From Sphingomonas edaphi (GTDB taxonomy: Bacteria; Pseudomonadota; Alphaproteobacteria; Sphingomonadales; Sphingomonadaceae), in contig NZ_QXTF01000001.1 in NCBI RefSeq assembly GCF_003583725.1, positions 930,001 to 994,000 of the forward strand: 64,000 nucleotides of DNA. Reading direction: 5' to 3'. How positions within the stretch are numbered: the stretch's first letter is position 1; each line of letters starts with the position of its first letter. The position numbers were made by a program, and so were the translations under genes. Under the pieces are notes generated by a model. It was not told the DNA's origin and searched no databases. It was given only the letters and a program-made list of their open reading frames with translations. This document shows, one piece after another, positions 51,962-61,294 of this stretch.

Positions 51962-52597
51962 ATGCCACGTGCCATTCTACACGATTATTTCCGCTCGTCC
52001 GCCTCGTACCGGGTGCGCATCGCGCTCAACCTCAAAGGCATTGCGTACGAGCAGCGCCAAGTGAACCTGGCCGAGGGGGCGCAGCAGGACGAGGCCTATC
52101 GGGCGCTCAACCCGCAAGGCTTCGTGCCGATGCTGGAGATTGATGGGCACCGGATCACCCAGAGCCTCGCCATCTGCAACTACATCAACAGCATCGTGCC
52201 CGAGCCGGCGTTGATGCCTGCCGATGCTGCTGATCGCGGTCATGTGCTTGCGCTGGCGCTGACGGTCGCCTGCGACATCCACCCGCTCAATAATTTGCGG
52301 GTGCTCAAATATCTGAAGAGCGAGCTGGGCCAGGACGAGGAAGCGAAAGACCGCTGGTATCGTCATTGGGTGACCGAGGGGCTGGCTGCACTCGAAGCGA
52401 TGGCCGCACCGCGCGCCGGGGCATTCCTGTTCGGGGACGAGCCCAGCTTGGCTGATATCTGCCTGGTGCCCCAGCTTTACAACGCACGGCGCTTCTCGGT
52501 GCCGATCGAACCCTATCCCACCCTTCGCCGCGCCGACGAAACCGCGAGCGCGCATGAGGCATTCGCTGCCGCCCATCCCGACAGGCAGGAGCATTAA
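51962..52597 (+). CDS. maiA: Maleylacetoacetate isomerase (zeta-class GST)
   Basis: Isomerises maleylacetoacetate to fumarylacetoacetate in tyrosine/homogentisate breakdown with glutathione. From the ATG at 51962 (211 aa) the zeta-class motif reads S12-S13-A14-S15-Y-R-V-R-I-A-L; the usual Cys of SSCxxRVRIAL is Ala here. Other blocks are NPQGFVPMLEIDGHRITQSLAI and FGDEPSLADICLVPQLYNARRF. No hmgA or fah is adjacent, so a different GSH-dependent role is possible. Confidence 0.85.
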   Translation: MPRAILHDYFRSSASYRVRIALNLKGIAYEQRQVNLAEGAQQDEAYRALNPQGFVPMLEIDGHRITQSLAICNYINSIVPEPALMPADAADRGHVLALALTVACDIHPLNNLRVLKYLKSELGQDEEAKDRWYRHWVTEGLAALEAMAAPRAGAFLFGDEPSLADICLVPQLYNARRFSVPIEPYPTLRRADETASAHEAFAAAHPDRQEH

Positions 52598-52598
52598 G

Positions 52599-53414
52599 AT
52601 GAACCGCGTCGACAATATCAACGCCGGTATGGCCCAGGCCCGAGCGCTGAGCGAGGTCGAAATCCCGAGCCTAAAGGGCAAGGTCAGCGATGAAGAATGG
52701 GCAATTCGTGTTGACCTCGCCGCCGCCTACCGACTGGTCGCTCACTATGGCTGGGATGACCTCATCTTCACTCATTTGTCCGCGCGCATTCCGGGGCCGG
52801 AGCATCATTTCCTGCTTAATCCGTACCAGTTGATGTTCGAGGAAGTGACTGCCAGCTCGCTGGTCAAAGTCGACGTCAATGGCAATCCGGTCGATCCGAC
52901 GCCATTCATCACCAACCCGGCGGGCTTTACCATTCATTCAGCGGTTCACATGGCGCGTGAGGATGCGCATGCAGTGATGCATCTGCACACGCCCGCGGGC
53001 CAAGCGGTAAGCGCGCACGAAGAAGGGCTGCTCCCCCTTACCCAGACCGCAATGCTGGTGCGCGCCGACCTCGCCTTTCACGACTATGAAGGCGTCGCCA
53101 CCGACCTTGAGGAGCGCGAGCGGATCGTCGCGGACCTTGGGGACAAGGGCGGGATGCTGCTTCGCAACCATGGCACGCTGGCAGTCGGCGGCAATGTCGG
53201 CGAATGTTTCATCAAACTATATTTCATCGAACGGGCCTGCCAGGCGCAGATCATGGCGCTGTCTGCCGGGGACAAGTGCAACAATCCCCCGCAGGGCACT
53301 CCGGAATTGGCCGCCCAGCAGGGCATGGCGGGGCTGAAGCCGGCGGCAAACCTGCTCGCTTGGCCTGCGCTCCTCCGCAAGGCGTACCGCCTCGACGCCG
53401 GTTTCGCGACTTAG
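52599..53414 (+). CDS. Class II aldolase/adducin-family protein
   Basis: ATG at 52599 preceded by CAGGAG. The 271 residues have the class II aldolase zinc-binding layout: DDLIFTHLSARIPG, the HLHTP metal motif in AVMHLHTPAGQAVS, and LRNHGTLAVGG with the third His. Enzymes in this family cleave or form phosphorylated sugars, but many members of this subgroup are uncharacterised. It starts 1 bp after the maiA stop. Its stop overlaps the stop of the convergent gene (TTAG). Confidence 0.88.
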   Translation: MNRVDNINAGMAQARALSEVEIPSLKGKVSDEEWAIRVDLAAAYRLVAHYGWDDLIFTHLSARIPGPEHHFLLNPYQLMFEEVTASSLVKVDVNGNPVDPTPFITNPAGFTIHSAVHMAREDAHAVMHLHTPAGQAVSAHEEGLLPLTQTAMLVRADLAFHDYEGVATDLEERERIVADLGDKGGMLLRNHGTLAVGGNVGECFIKLYFIERACQAQIMALSAGDKCNNPPQGTPELAAQQGMAGLKPAANLLAWPALLRKAYRLDAGFAT

Positions 53415-54133
53415 GCAGGCAGTTCGGCCACTTCGATCCACAGGTTACGCGCAACCGCGACCAATTCACCGGCTTCATCGTGGATCGCGGTTGCCGAATG
53501 ATGTTTCCGGCCCTGCCGTTCAAGCGACCAGCCGGTAACCCGCAAACGCTCGCCCGGCACAACCGGGCGATCAATCCTTGCCTGCATCCGAGCTAACAGC
53601 GCGAGCGGCCTCGGTTCGCCCAAGCCAAAATAACTCGGGCAGTCTAGCGCGGCCCAAAGGAACCTTTCGGCGAGGTGGCCGTCGTCGCCCGCGAATTCCT
53701 CGTCGGGCACCCATTCGGCAACGGCGACATCGCGGTGGGGACTTTCGCCCGCGTAGATGCACAGCCCATCGCCCGCCTGCCGTTCCGTCCCGCAGACGAA
53801 GCAGCCAGGAATCGGATGACCGCCCTCGCCGGGGAAGGCGATGGCAGCGGCCTCCAACTCCGCCTCCGACGGCGGCGCGGGGATGTCGAGGTCCAGCCCG
53901 TCATCTAGCGGCTGGCCAATGGCATAGGACGCAATGCTGTCCGAAAGCGTCACCTCGGCGTCATTACGGCGGCGGTGCAGCGGGACCTCCAGCGGGATCG
54001 GCGCAAGCAACCGTACCTCCGCCGGCCCTTCGATCCATTCAGCTACAAGGCCGGCGACATAACCCCCGTTGCCCGAGGTCGGAGGACCACGGAATCTCCG
54101 CAGGACGTGCACTTCCTCGGACTGTCCGGTCAT
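53411..54133 (-). CDS. Predicted hotdog-fold protein, hypothetical (240 aa)
   Basis: The N-terminus RRFRGPPTSGNGGYVAGLVAE and the central GCFVCGTERQAGDGLCIYAG, with a CxxC, are conserved-looking blocks, and GERLRVTGWSLERQGRKHHSATAI near the end resembles a hotdog strand region. I suspect a double-hotdog thioesterase-like protein but cannot name the family. It lies between a convergent aldolase gene and tRNA-Pro. Confidence 0.65.
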   Translation of the reverse strand: MTGQSEEVHVLRRFRGPPTSGNGGYVAGLVAEWIEGPAEVRLLAPIPLEVPLHRRRNDAEVTLSDSIASYAIGQPLDDGLDLDIPAPPSEAELEAAAIAFPGEGGHPIPGCFVCGTERQAGDGLCIYAGESPHRDVAVAEWVPDEEFAGDDGHLAERFLWAALDCPSYFGLGEPRPLALLARMQARIDRPVVPGERLRVTGWSLERQGRKHHSATAIHDEAGELVAVARNLWIEVAELPA

Positions 54134-54225
54134 GAATGGGAGAGTAGGCTTCCCGAGGCCTCAGGGCAATGCAGCCCGAAAACGACTTTGCCGACCACCC
54201 GGCAGGATGATCGGCAAAAGTGAAA

Positions 54226-54302
54226 TGGTCGGGGAGAGAGGATTCGAACCTCCGGCCCCTGCCTCCCGAAGACAGTGCTCTACCAGGCTGAGCTACTCCC
54301 CG
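54226..54302 (-). tRNA. tRNA-Pro (anticodon CGG, reads CCG)
   Basis: 77 nt on the minus strand including encoded CCA (54226-54228). Acceptor CGGGGAG pairs with CTCCCCG, D arm TAGCTCAGCCTGGTAGAGC, anticodon stem CTGTC/GGCAG (one G-T pair) with loop TTCGGGA, T arm CGGAG... against CTCT-type partner with TTCGAAT. First base C1 and anticodon CGG are as expected for tRNA-Pro. Confidence 0.93.
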
Positions 54303-54382
54303 ACCGGGCTCCCGGACGACAAGCGTCCGGTGCAGGGCGAGGGCCTCCTAGCGGGGGGTTGGCGGTTGCGCAACCCAGATGG

Positions 54383-55690
54383 TCAGCGGCCGAGCACTTT
54401 TAGCCAGTCACTGTGGCGAACGATCTTCTCGCGCGGCGATCCGGGCCGCGCCGCAGCGTTTTCCGCCGCCTCGATCGAGCGCCAGTCGTCATAGCTGGTG
54501 GCCTCAACGCCGCGGCCCGTCAGCAGTTCGTCGAGTGCGATGCCGCCGAGTTTGCCGCCATCGGAGCCGGGCGGCATTGCGACCGCGACCTGTTCCGCGA
54601 CTTCATAGCCGTCAGGACGATTGGTCCCAATCGTGCCGGTCGGTCCGCGCCGAGCCCAGCCGACGCAGTAAAGGCCATCGTCGATCCGACCTTGTTCATT
54701 GGCGAAGCGGCCGCCGCGCTCGTCATAGGGCACGCCCTCGATCCGCGGCGTCTGGTAGCCGATACAGCTAACGATGAGACTCGCGGGGATGTCGTAGTTC
54801 TCGCCTGTGCCCACACTGCGCCCTTCGCCGTCGAGGGCGGTCCGCTCGACCACCAGCCGCTCGGCACGTCCCTCACCCTCGATTCGAACGGGACGGGCGA
54901 AGAAATCGAAGACGATGTGCTTGGGCTTGCCCTCGTCCTGGTGTGCGGCGAATTCCCGGAGGTGCGCGACCGACTTGCGGGCGCCCGGGTCCAGCGCCTC
55001 GTCGGCCGCGCCCGGGGGGAGATCGGCGACTTCGACGTCGGCTTCGGCGGCGGCGAGGTGGCCGAGTTCGCCCAGCTCTTTCGGAGTCATCGCGATCTGG
55101 TGCGGCCCCCGGCGGCCGACGATGGTGATCGTACGGATGTTGCTGCCGTCGAGCGCGTCGAGGGCATGGGCGACGATGTCCGATCCTTCGAACTCGTCAT
55201 GCGTCTTGGACAGGATGCGCGCGACGTCGAGTGCGACGTTGCCGTTGCCGATCACCGCGGCCGAATCGCCATCGAGCGGCACGTCGAGGTCGGTGAAGTC
55301 GGGATGTCCATTGTACCAGCCGACGAATGCGGCGGAGCCGATGACCCCGCGCAACTCCTCACCCTCGATGCCGAGCTTGCGATCATACGGGGCGCCGGTC
55401 GCGAGGATGATGGCATCGTAAACGCTGCGCAGTTCGTCGATTGAGACGGCGTCGCCAATTGCTACATTTCCAACGAAGCGGACCTGCCCATCGTCGGCGA
55501 CCTTGTCGTAGCGCTTGCTGACTGCCTTGATCGACTGATGGTCTGGGGCGACCCCGAAACGGATGAGGCCGTAAGGAACGGGAAGCTTGTCGATGATATC
55601 GATCCGCGCCTGGTCACCATAGGCCTTCACGAGCGCTTCGGCGGTATAGAAGCCTGCCGGTCCCGAACCGATCACCGCGAAATGGCGCAT
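54383..55690 (-). CDS. FAD-dependent ferredoxin-NADP(+) reductase (adrenodoxin reductase-like, FprA type)
   Basis: 435 residues with an FAD motif FAVIGSGPAGFYTAEAL (residues 4-20), an NADPH domain beginning SAAVIGNGNVALDVARIL, and the adrenodoxin-reductase blocks LPVPYGLIRFGVAPDHQSIK, TIVGRRGPHQIAMTPKEL and CVGWARRGPTGTIGTNRPD. It transfers electrons from NADPH to a ferredoxin; no ferredoxin gene is adjacent. It is followed on the same strand by the PHA-system gene at an unrelated spacing. Confidence 0.92.
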   Translation of the reverse strand: MRHFAVIGSGPAGFYTAEALVKAYGDQARIDIIDKLPVPYGLIRFGVAPDHQSIKAVSKRYDKVADDGQVRFVGNVAIGDAVSIDELRSVYDAIILATGAPYDRKLGIEGEELRGVIGSAAFVGWYNGHPDFTDLDVPLDGDSAAVIGNGNVALDVARILSKTHDEFEGSDIVAHALDALDGSNIRTITIVGRRGPHQIAMTPKELGELGHLAAAEADVEVADLPPGAADEALDPGARKSVAHLREFAAHQDEGKPKHIVFDFFARPVRIEGEGRAERLVVERTALDGEGRSVGTGENYDIPASLIVSCIGYQTPRIEGVPYDERGGRFANEQGRIDDGLYCVGWARRGPTGTIGTNRPDGYEVAEQVAVAMPPGSDGGKLGGIALDELLTGRGVEATSYDDWRSIEAAENAAARPGSPREKIVRHSDWLKVLGR

Positions 55691-55723
55691 GGCGCGACTC
55701 TCCCCCGTTTTGCGTGACGGAGC

Positions 55724-56044
55724 CTAGTCGCGCTTGTCCTCCAGCAGCAAGTCGCTGCCCTTGGCCTTCAGCATCGCCTCGATCGGGCCGGCGAACAGCG
55801 ACAGCATGCCGGGCAGCTGGATGCGGCAATGCACCTTCGTCTCCTCGACATCGATCTGCGCCTCGACCGCCTGCCCCATGGCGTGGACGGAGAGGTTGAG
55901 CCTGTCCCCGACCCAGGAGGATTCGACGTGACTGGCACCGCCTGGGATATGATCCTTTAACTTGTGAATGTTGTCGGCGAGCCGGCGGCGCGCTTCGTCG
56001 CGGCCAAGCTTGTGAGGGAGGTCGACGTCGATCGGTCTCTGCAT
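55724..56044 (-). CDS. Polyhydroxyalkanoic acid system family protein
   Basis: 106 residues matching small PHA-system proteins: an N-terminal HKLGRDEARRRLADNIHKLKDHI helix and VHCRIQLPGMLSLFAGPIEAML near the C-terminus. Its exact job in granule formation or regulation is unknown. The ATG at 56044 is preferred over an upstream in-frame Met at 56074. It is divergent from the M15-like gene. phbB in this window supports PHA capacity. Confidence 0.78.
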   Translation of the reverse strand: MQRPIDVDLPHKLGRDEARRRLADNIHKLKDHIPGGASHVESSWVGDRLNLSVHAMGQAVEAQIDVEETKVHCRIQLPGMLSLFAGPIEAMLKAKGSDLLLEDKRD

Positions 56045-56103
56045 CACGATGAAATGCGACGGCAATCGTTGCATTTCAATGCCGCGAGGCGTTTCATGGG
56101 CGA

Positions 56104-56862
56104 ATGATCCGCTGGATTGCCGCCATATTGTTACTTGTTGCGCCCGTTGCCGCGCATGCCCAGCCGTTCAACCCGGCCGCCGAATACATCACCGCAGGCC
56201 AGGACGAGCCCGGCTATCGCGCCTGGATGGCCCGCGCCAACTGGCGCCCGACCTACGTCAAGGCGTTCAACGATTATCTGTCTGCCAACGGTGTCGGCGG
56301 AGTTGCGCCGACATGGCAGCTGCTGCGCACTGCGACCGACTGGAGCAGGTGCGGGGCAGAGCCGTTCGAGGTGCCGCCGGTCAACGCATGGCCTAACATC
56401 GTCGCTGCGCTGCGCTACATCGGCGCGTTCGTCGAGCCCGTGATCGGGCAGGTCGAGATCGTCTCGGTCTATCGCAATCCGCAGCTCAACAGCTGCGCTG
56501 GCGGCGCGCCGGAAAGCGTTCACCGGACAATGGGCGCGGTGGACATGGTGCCGATGCATCCCATCACGCGCGAAGCACTGATGGCGAGCCTTTGCAGGAT
56601 TCACCTAGGCAGCGGATCCTGGAACAGCATCGGACTGGGCTTTTACAAGGGTCTGCGCTTTCACATCGACGCCAAGAAGTTTCGCGAATGGGGGACCGCA
56701 GGTGCCCATGGCGGCTATGGCTGCACCGCCGTGATGGCCGAAGGTGCACGGCCAAATACACCAGCTATCGCCACCCCCGGGGTGACCGCCGCTGCTCCGC
56801 CACCCTTCGCCGCCAAGATCGTTTATCCGCCCGCCTCCGACCCGCTGTCGCCGCAGCGCTGA
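56104..56862 (+). CDS. Exported M15-like D-Ala-D-Ala carboxypeptidase domain protein
   Basis: A clear signal peptide (MIRWIAAILLLVAPVAAHA, cut near 19) is followed by a 230-residue domain with SVYRNPQLNSCAGGAPESVHRTMGAVDM, in which His and Asp would be M15-type zinc ligands, and KGLRFHIDAKKFREWG with the third His. These features fit the M15/DUF882-type peptidases that trim peptidoglycan stem peptides. The spacing of the ligands is only partly canonical, so activity is a prediction. Confidence 0.75.
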   Translation: MIRWIAAILLLVAPVAAHAQPFNPAAEYITAGQDEPGYRAWMARANWRPTYVKAFNDYLSANGVGGVAPTWQLLRTATDWSRCGAEPFEVPPVNAWPNIVAALRYIGAFVEPVIGQVEIVSVYRNPQLNSCAGGAPESVHRTMGAVDMVPMHPITREALMASLCRIHLGSGSWNSIGLGFYKGLRFHIDAKKFREWGTAGAHGGYGCTAVMAEGARPNTPAIATPGVTAAAPPPFAAKIVYPPASDPLSPQR

Positions 56863-56866
56863 CACA

Positions 56867-56894
56867 CTTGCGTTGCCGTCAAGACACACCACAT
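56867..56894 (+). promoter_or_regulatory. Candidate heat-shock (RpoH-type) promoter of clpB
   Basis: CTTG at 56867-56870 and CCACAT at 56889-56894 are 18 bp apart, matching the spacing (though not every base) of an RpoH-type CTTG...CCCCAT promoter. The likely transcription start would be just before the GAGGGG at 56908-56913 and the clpB ATG. The match is partial and was found by eye. Confidence 0.4.
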
Positions 56895-56918
56895 GCATGC
56901 AAAACCGAGGGGTAATGC

Positions 56919-59498
56919 ATGGACCTTGAGAAACTGACCGATCGCGCCAAGGGTTTCCTTCAGGCAGCGCAGACCATCGCGGTACGCGAACATCACCAGC
57001 GCATCACGCCGGCCCATTATGCCAAGGCCCTGCTCGACGACGATCAGGGCATGGCCATCGGGCTGATCAACGCGGCGGGCGGCGACGGCGCCGCGGCACG
57101 CCGCGAAGTCGATGCGCTAGTCGACAAGCAGCCGTCCGTCACTGGCAGCGGCGCCACCTCCGCGCCAGGCATCGACGGAGACCTCATCCGCCTGCTCGAC
57201 CAAGCGCAGGAAATCGCAAAGAAGGCTGGTGACAGTTACGTCACGGTCGAGCGGGTTCTGCTTGCCATGGCGCTCGCCAAGGGTAGCGAATTGGGCGATG
57301 CGCTGGCCAAGGCGGGCCTTACGCCGCAGAACCTCAATGCCGCGATCGACAAGCTTCGCGGCGGGCGGACCGCCGACACGCAGGGTGCCGAGGACCGTTA
57401 CGACGCGCTCAAGAAGTTTGCGCGCGACCTGACCGCCGCGGCACGTGACGGCAAGCTAGACCCCGTCATCGGCCGCGACGAGGAAATCCGCCGGACAATC
57501 CAGGTGCTGGCACGCCGGACCAAAAACAATCCCGTGCTCATCGGCGAGCCGGGCGTCGGCAAGACCGCGATCGCGGAAGGGCTGGCGCTGCGCATCGCCA
57601 ACGGCGACGTGCCGGACGGGCTGAAGGATCGCCGCCTGCTGTCGCTCGACATGGGTGCGCTGATCGCAGGCGCGAAATATCGCGGAGAGTTCGAGGAGCG
57701 GCTGAAGGGCGTGCTCGACGAGGTGAAGCAGGCCGCGGGCGAAATCATCCTGTTCATCGACGAGATGCACACGCTGGTCGGCGCCGGAAAGGCCGAGGGC
57801 GCAATGGACGCCTCCAACCTGCTGAAGCCCGCGCTGGCACGAGGCGAGCTTCACTGCATCGGCGCAACGACACTCGACGAATATCGCAAACATGTCGAAA
57901 AGGACGCGGCGCTGGAGCGGCGCTTCCAGCCCGTGTTCGTCGGCGAGCCGACCGTGCCTGACACGATTTCGATCCTTCGCGGCCTGAAGGAGAAATATGA
58001 ACTCCACCATGGCGTGAGGATCACCGACGCAGCGCTGGTCGCAGCGGCGACGTTGAGCAACCGGTACATCTCCGACCGTTTCCTGCCGGACAAGGCGATC
58101 GATCTGATGGATGAGGCAGCCAGCCGTCTGCGCATGGAGGTCGAATCCAAGCCCGAAGAGATCGAGAACCTCGACCGGCGCATCATCCAGCTGAAGATCG
58201 AGCGCGAGGCGCTGAAAAAGGAAAGCGACAGCGCGTCAAAGGATCGTCTTGCGACGCTGGAGCAGGAGCTGGCCAACCTCGAGCAGCAGTCGGCCGAGCT
58301 CACCACCCGCTGGCAGGCGGAAAAAGAGAAGATCGCGGGCGAGGCGAAGATCAAGGAGCAACTCGACGCCGCGCGGATCGAGCTTGAGCAGGCGCAGCGC
58401 AGCGGCGACCTCGCGAAGGCAGGCGAACTGCAATACGGCCGTATTCCCGAACTGGAGAAAAAGCTGTCCGAGGCTGCGCACGCGAGCCAGGGCGCTATGC
58501 TGCGCGAGGAAGTGACCGACCAGGACATTGCCGCGGTCGTCAGCCGCTGGACAGGTGTTCCGGTTGAGCGGATGATGGAGGGCGAGCGCGAAAAGCTCAT
58601 CCACATGGAAGACGCGATCGGTGCCCGGGTTATTGGCCAGGAGCAGGCTGTCAAGGCCGTCAGCGCCGCAGTCCGCCGCGCCCGCGCCGGCCTGCAGGAC
58701 CCGAACCGGCCGCTGGGCAGCTTTCTGTTCCTTGGACCAACGGGCGTCGGCAAGACCGAGCTGACTAAGGCCCTGGCCGAGTTCCTGTTCGACGATCCCA
58801 CCGCCATGGTCCGCATCGACATGAGCGAGTTCATGGAAAAGCATGCGGTCGCTCGGCTAATCGGCGCGCCCCCCGGCTATGTTGGTTATGAGGAAGGCGG
58901 TGTGCTGACCGAGGCGGTTCGGCGCCGGCCCTACCAAGTCGTCTTATTCGACGAAGTCGAAAAGGCGCACGGCGACGTGTTCAACATCCTGTTGCAGGTG
59001 CTGGACGACGGCCGCCTGACCGATGGTCAGGGCCGCACGGTCGACTTCACCAACACGATCATCATCCTAACGTCGAACCTTGGCAGCCAGTATCTGGCGT
59101 CACTGGGCGAGGACGAGAATCCGACCAATGTCGAGGCTCAGGTCATGGAGGTTGTCCGCAGTCATTTCCGACCAGAATTCCTGAACCGGCTGGACGAGAT
59201 CATCCTGTTCCACCGTCTGTCGGCTAGCCACATGGGTCCGATCGTCGATATCCAGGTGAAGCGTCTGCAAAAGCTGTTGGAGGACCGCAAAATCCGGCTC
59301 GAACTCAGCGATGCCGCCCGCGCATGGCTGGGTCGCGTCGGTTACGATCCGGTCTATGGCGCGCGACCACTGAAGCGCGCGGTGCAAAAATATCTGCAGG
59401 ACCCGCTGGCCGACGAAATCCTGGCCGGGCGCGTGCATGACGGATCGGCGGTGAAGGTCGATGAAGGCGACGGCGGATTGACAATTAAGCCAGCCTGA
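56919..59498 (+). CDS. clpB: ATP-dependent chaperone ClpB
   Basis: Hsp100 disaggregase working with DnaK. The 859 residues contain an N-terminal domain, AAA+ domain 1 with Walker [11 protein letters not shown] and sensor/arginine-finger region [20 protein letters not shown], the long M-domain coiled coil (about 405-530, [10 protein letters not shown]... repeats), and AAA+ domain 2 with [10 protein letters not shown] and [15 protein letters not shown] lies before the ATG. Length and motif order match E. coli ClpB (857 aa). The upstream promoter candidate suggests heat-shock control. Confidence 0.95.
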   Translation: MDLEKLTDRAKGFLQAAQTIAVREHHQRITPAHYAKALLDDDQGMAIGLINAAGGDGAAARREVDALVDKQPSVTGSGATSAPGIDGDLIRLLDQAQEIAKKAGDSYVTVERVLLAMALAKGSELGDALAKAGLTPQNLNAAIDKLRGGRTADTQGAEDRYDALKKFARDLTAAARDGKLDPVIGRDEEIRRTIQVLARRTKNNPVLIGEPGVGKTAIAEGLALRIANGDVPDGLKDRRLLSLDMGALIAGAKYRGEFEERLKGVLDEVKQAAGEIILFIDEMHTLVGAGKAEGAMDASNLLKPALARGELHCIGATTLDEYRKHVEKDAALERRFQPVFVGEPTVPDTISILRGLKEKYELHHGVRITDAALVAAATLSNRYISDRFLPDKAIDLMDEAASRLRMEVESKPEEIENLDRRIIQLKIEREALKKESDSASKDRLATLEQELANLEQQSAELTTRWQAEKEKIAGEAKIKEQLDAARIELEQAQRSGDLAKAGELQYGRIPELEKKLSEAAHASQGAMLREEVTDQDIAAVVSRWTGVPVERMMEGEREKLIHMEDAIGARVIGQEQAVKAVSAAVRRARAGLQDPNRPLGSFLFLGPTGVGKTELTKALAEFLFDDPTAMVRIDMSEFMEKHAVARLIGAPPGYVGYEEGGVLTEAVRRRPYQVVLFDEVEKAHGDVFNILLQVLDDGRLTDGQGRTVDFTNTIIILTSNLGSQYLASLGEDENPTNVEAQVMEVVRSHFRPEFLNRLDEIILFHRLSASHMGPIVDIQVKRLQKLLEDRKIRLELSDAARAWLGRVGYDPVYGARPLKRAVQKYLQDPLADEILAGRVHDGSAVKVDEGDGGLTIKPA

Positions 59499-59540
59499 AA
59501 CTGGCCCAATTTTCAATCGGTGAACGGCGTGCCCGACCGG

Positions 59541-60203
59541 TCAGGGCTTATCGGCCCAGTGCCGCAAAAGGCATTGCTGGACGAGCTGCAGCCGGGAGAA
59601 ATTCTCGGGTGCCATATTTAACCCTTCCAGCGCCGCAACCTCGTTCAGGTCGAACAGGAGGTTGCGGCGGAATGGGTCCGACACCTGGCTTTCGATGAAG
59701 GTGATCGCGACGAGCCGCTCGCCCTTCGTGACCGGCTCCACCTCGTGAAACGTGTCTGACGGGTAAATAATCGCCTCGCCGGGCTGCAGCTTGAAGCGTA
59801 GACTGGAATCGCCAAGTCTTACGTGCAGAGCGCCGCCTTCATACGACGCCGGGTCATTGAGAAAGACCGTGCAACTCAAATCGCTTCGGATCAGCGTGCT
59901 GCCGATCTGGATGAAGGCGGCATCGGCGTGGGCGCCATAAGACATGCCAGGCTGGTAGCGGGTCATCAACGGCGGCGCGATCTTCAGCGGGAAGGCGAAT
60001 TCGCGAAACTCCGGGCTGCGCGTGAAGGCCTGCATCAATAGCTGAGAACTGCGCTGGCCCGCGTCCGCGTCATGCAGCTGCTGATTGTTCTTCGCCTTGT
60101 TATGCGGGTTGGAGATGCGCCCATCGATGAACGGCGTTTCTGCCGCGATCTTGCGGCATTCCGCGATTTCGCGCTCGTCCAGCAGCTGCAGCACGCGATA
60201 CAT
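59541..60203 (-). CDS. Fe(II)/2-oxoglutarate-dependent PKHD-type hydroxylase (PiuC/YbiX-like)
   Basis: 220 residues with the HxD...H iron triad in GMSYGAHADAAFIQIG and PSDTFHEVEPVTKGERLVAITF, plus the Arg that binds 2-oxoglutarate in GERLVAI. The N-terminal FIDGRISNPHNKAKNNQQL is typical of the PiuC group. The substrate is unknown. It lies 5 bp before a sulfotransferase-like gene on the same strand, so the two are likely cotranscribed. Confidence 0.9.
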   Translation of the reverse strand: MYRVLQLLDEREIAECRKIAAETPFIDGRISNPHNKAKNNQQLHDADAGQRSSQLLMQAFTRSPEFREFAFPLKIAPPLMTRYQPGMSYGAHADAAFIQIGSTLIRSDLSCTVFLNDPASYEGGALHVRLGDSSLRFKLQPGEAIIYPSDTFHEVEPVTKGERLVAITFIESQVSDPFRRNLLFDLNEVAALEGLNMAPENFSRLQLVQQCLLRHWADKP

Positions 60204-60208
60204 TGACC

Positions 60209-61210
60209 CTACTCCCCTTCTGCCCTGCCCAACGCCCGGACGATCAACGAATGGCCCGAACGGGCCAAGCCATTGATGGCGTCACCGATGTCTGCGTGAT
60301 GCGTCGCGCCAGCCTCGGCCAGCAGCTGCGCCCGCAGATCCGGACTATAATCAAATTCGGGCGCCTTGGAATAACGGCGCATCAGCGGCCCCGACGCAAT
60401 CCCGACCAGCCGGTCATGCTGTACCGGCACGCCGAAGTGGGCAGTTACCGCTGCAAGCGAACCGGCCATGTCGCGCAACATTCCGTCGAAATCCGCCCAC
60501 ATCACCGAGCCGGCCGGCACGGCGTCGCACGCGGCTTCCAGCGCCGTCATTTCGCAAGCCCAAGCGGCGGCGGCGAGATGCGCATCGCTCCGGTCGAACC
60601 CGGCGAGGTCGATCCCGCGCTTGGCGAGCCGTTCCCGGCGGCCCTGTTCCAGCGCCCGTAGTTCGAGGATACTATTTTCGCCCGCCAATATTCCTTGGAT
60701 GTAGTGGCGAGGCGAAGCGAAGAGGAATAGCGCCTGCCCGTCGGGCTGCACCAGCAAGGGTGCGATTTCGCTGACGAAGCTGGTCGCTTTTACCAGCGCA
60801 CGCTGATGCGGCCGGAAAGTCCGCGACATCAGTGCAGCTATGCTAGCGGCAACCTCCGCGCCTGCGCCGGACTGCACAAGGTCACGCAGAGACCGCGGCT
60901 CACGAATTGACAGAAACTCCGCCAATTCTCCGAGCAGGCGTGCGACCAGCGTCGAGCCGACATGGCCGATGTGAAAGATCCAGTGGGCGGCGGGCCGGTT
61001 CACTTGGCGTGCTTCGCCAAGCATGTCGCCAAGCGCACACAGTCTTGCCTCGGGCTTTGCAGCCAGCAATCGGTCGTCGAGGAAGCTCGACTGGCGATAA
61101 GCCTCCTCGTCCATGCGCACCAAGCGCGCCAGCCCGACCGCCGAATCGACGGCCTGCACTAGCCAGCGGGCATCGTCGGCGAGGTCTGGCGGAAGCGGCT
61201 GCGCGGTCAT
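60209..61210 (-). CDS. Sulfotransferase-like P-loop protein, hypothetical
   Basis: 333 residues. FHIGHVGSTLVARLLGELAE resembles the 5'-phosphosulfate-binding loop (F-x-x-G-x-x-G-S/T-T) of sulfotransferases, with His at a position often Arg or Ser, and FLFASPRHYIQGILAGENS could be the 3'-phosphate-binding region. No further motif is certain. It is the first gene of a minus-strand pair with the PKHD hydroxylase and divergent from the TPR-sulfotransferase. A PAPS-binding role is plausible but unverified. Confidence 0.65.
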   Translation of the reverse strand: MTAQPLPPDLADDARWLVQAVDSAVGLARLVRMDEEAYRQSSFLDDRLLAAKPEARLCALGDMLGEARQVNRPAAHWIFHIGHVGSTLVARLLGELAEFLSIREPRSLRDLVQSGAGAEVAASIAALMSRTFRPHQRALVKATSFVSEIAPLLVQPDGQALFLFASPRHYIQGILAGENSILELRALEQGRRERLAKRGIDLAGFDRSDAHLAAAAWACEMTALEAACDAVPAGSVMWADFDGMLRDMAGSLAAVTAHFGVPVQHDRLVGIASGPLMRRYSKAPEFDYSPDLRAQLLAEAGATHHADIGDAINGLARSGHSLIVRALGRAEGE

Positions 61211-61294
61211 TCATCGTCCGTAGCGGCCGTGGACGCAAGGTCCAAGCCGGTCGGCTGCTCGACAGAGGCCGGTCGTGGGCGGTAGGGCTGGACC

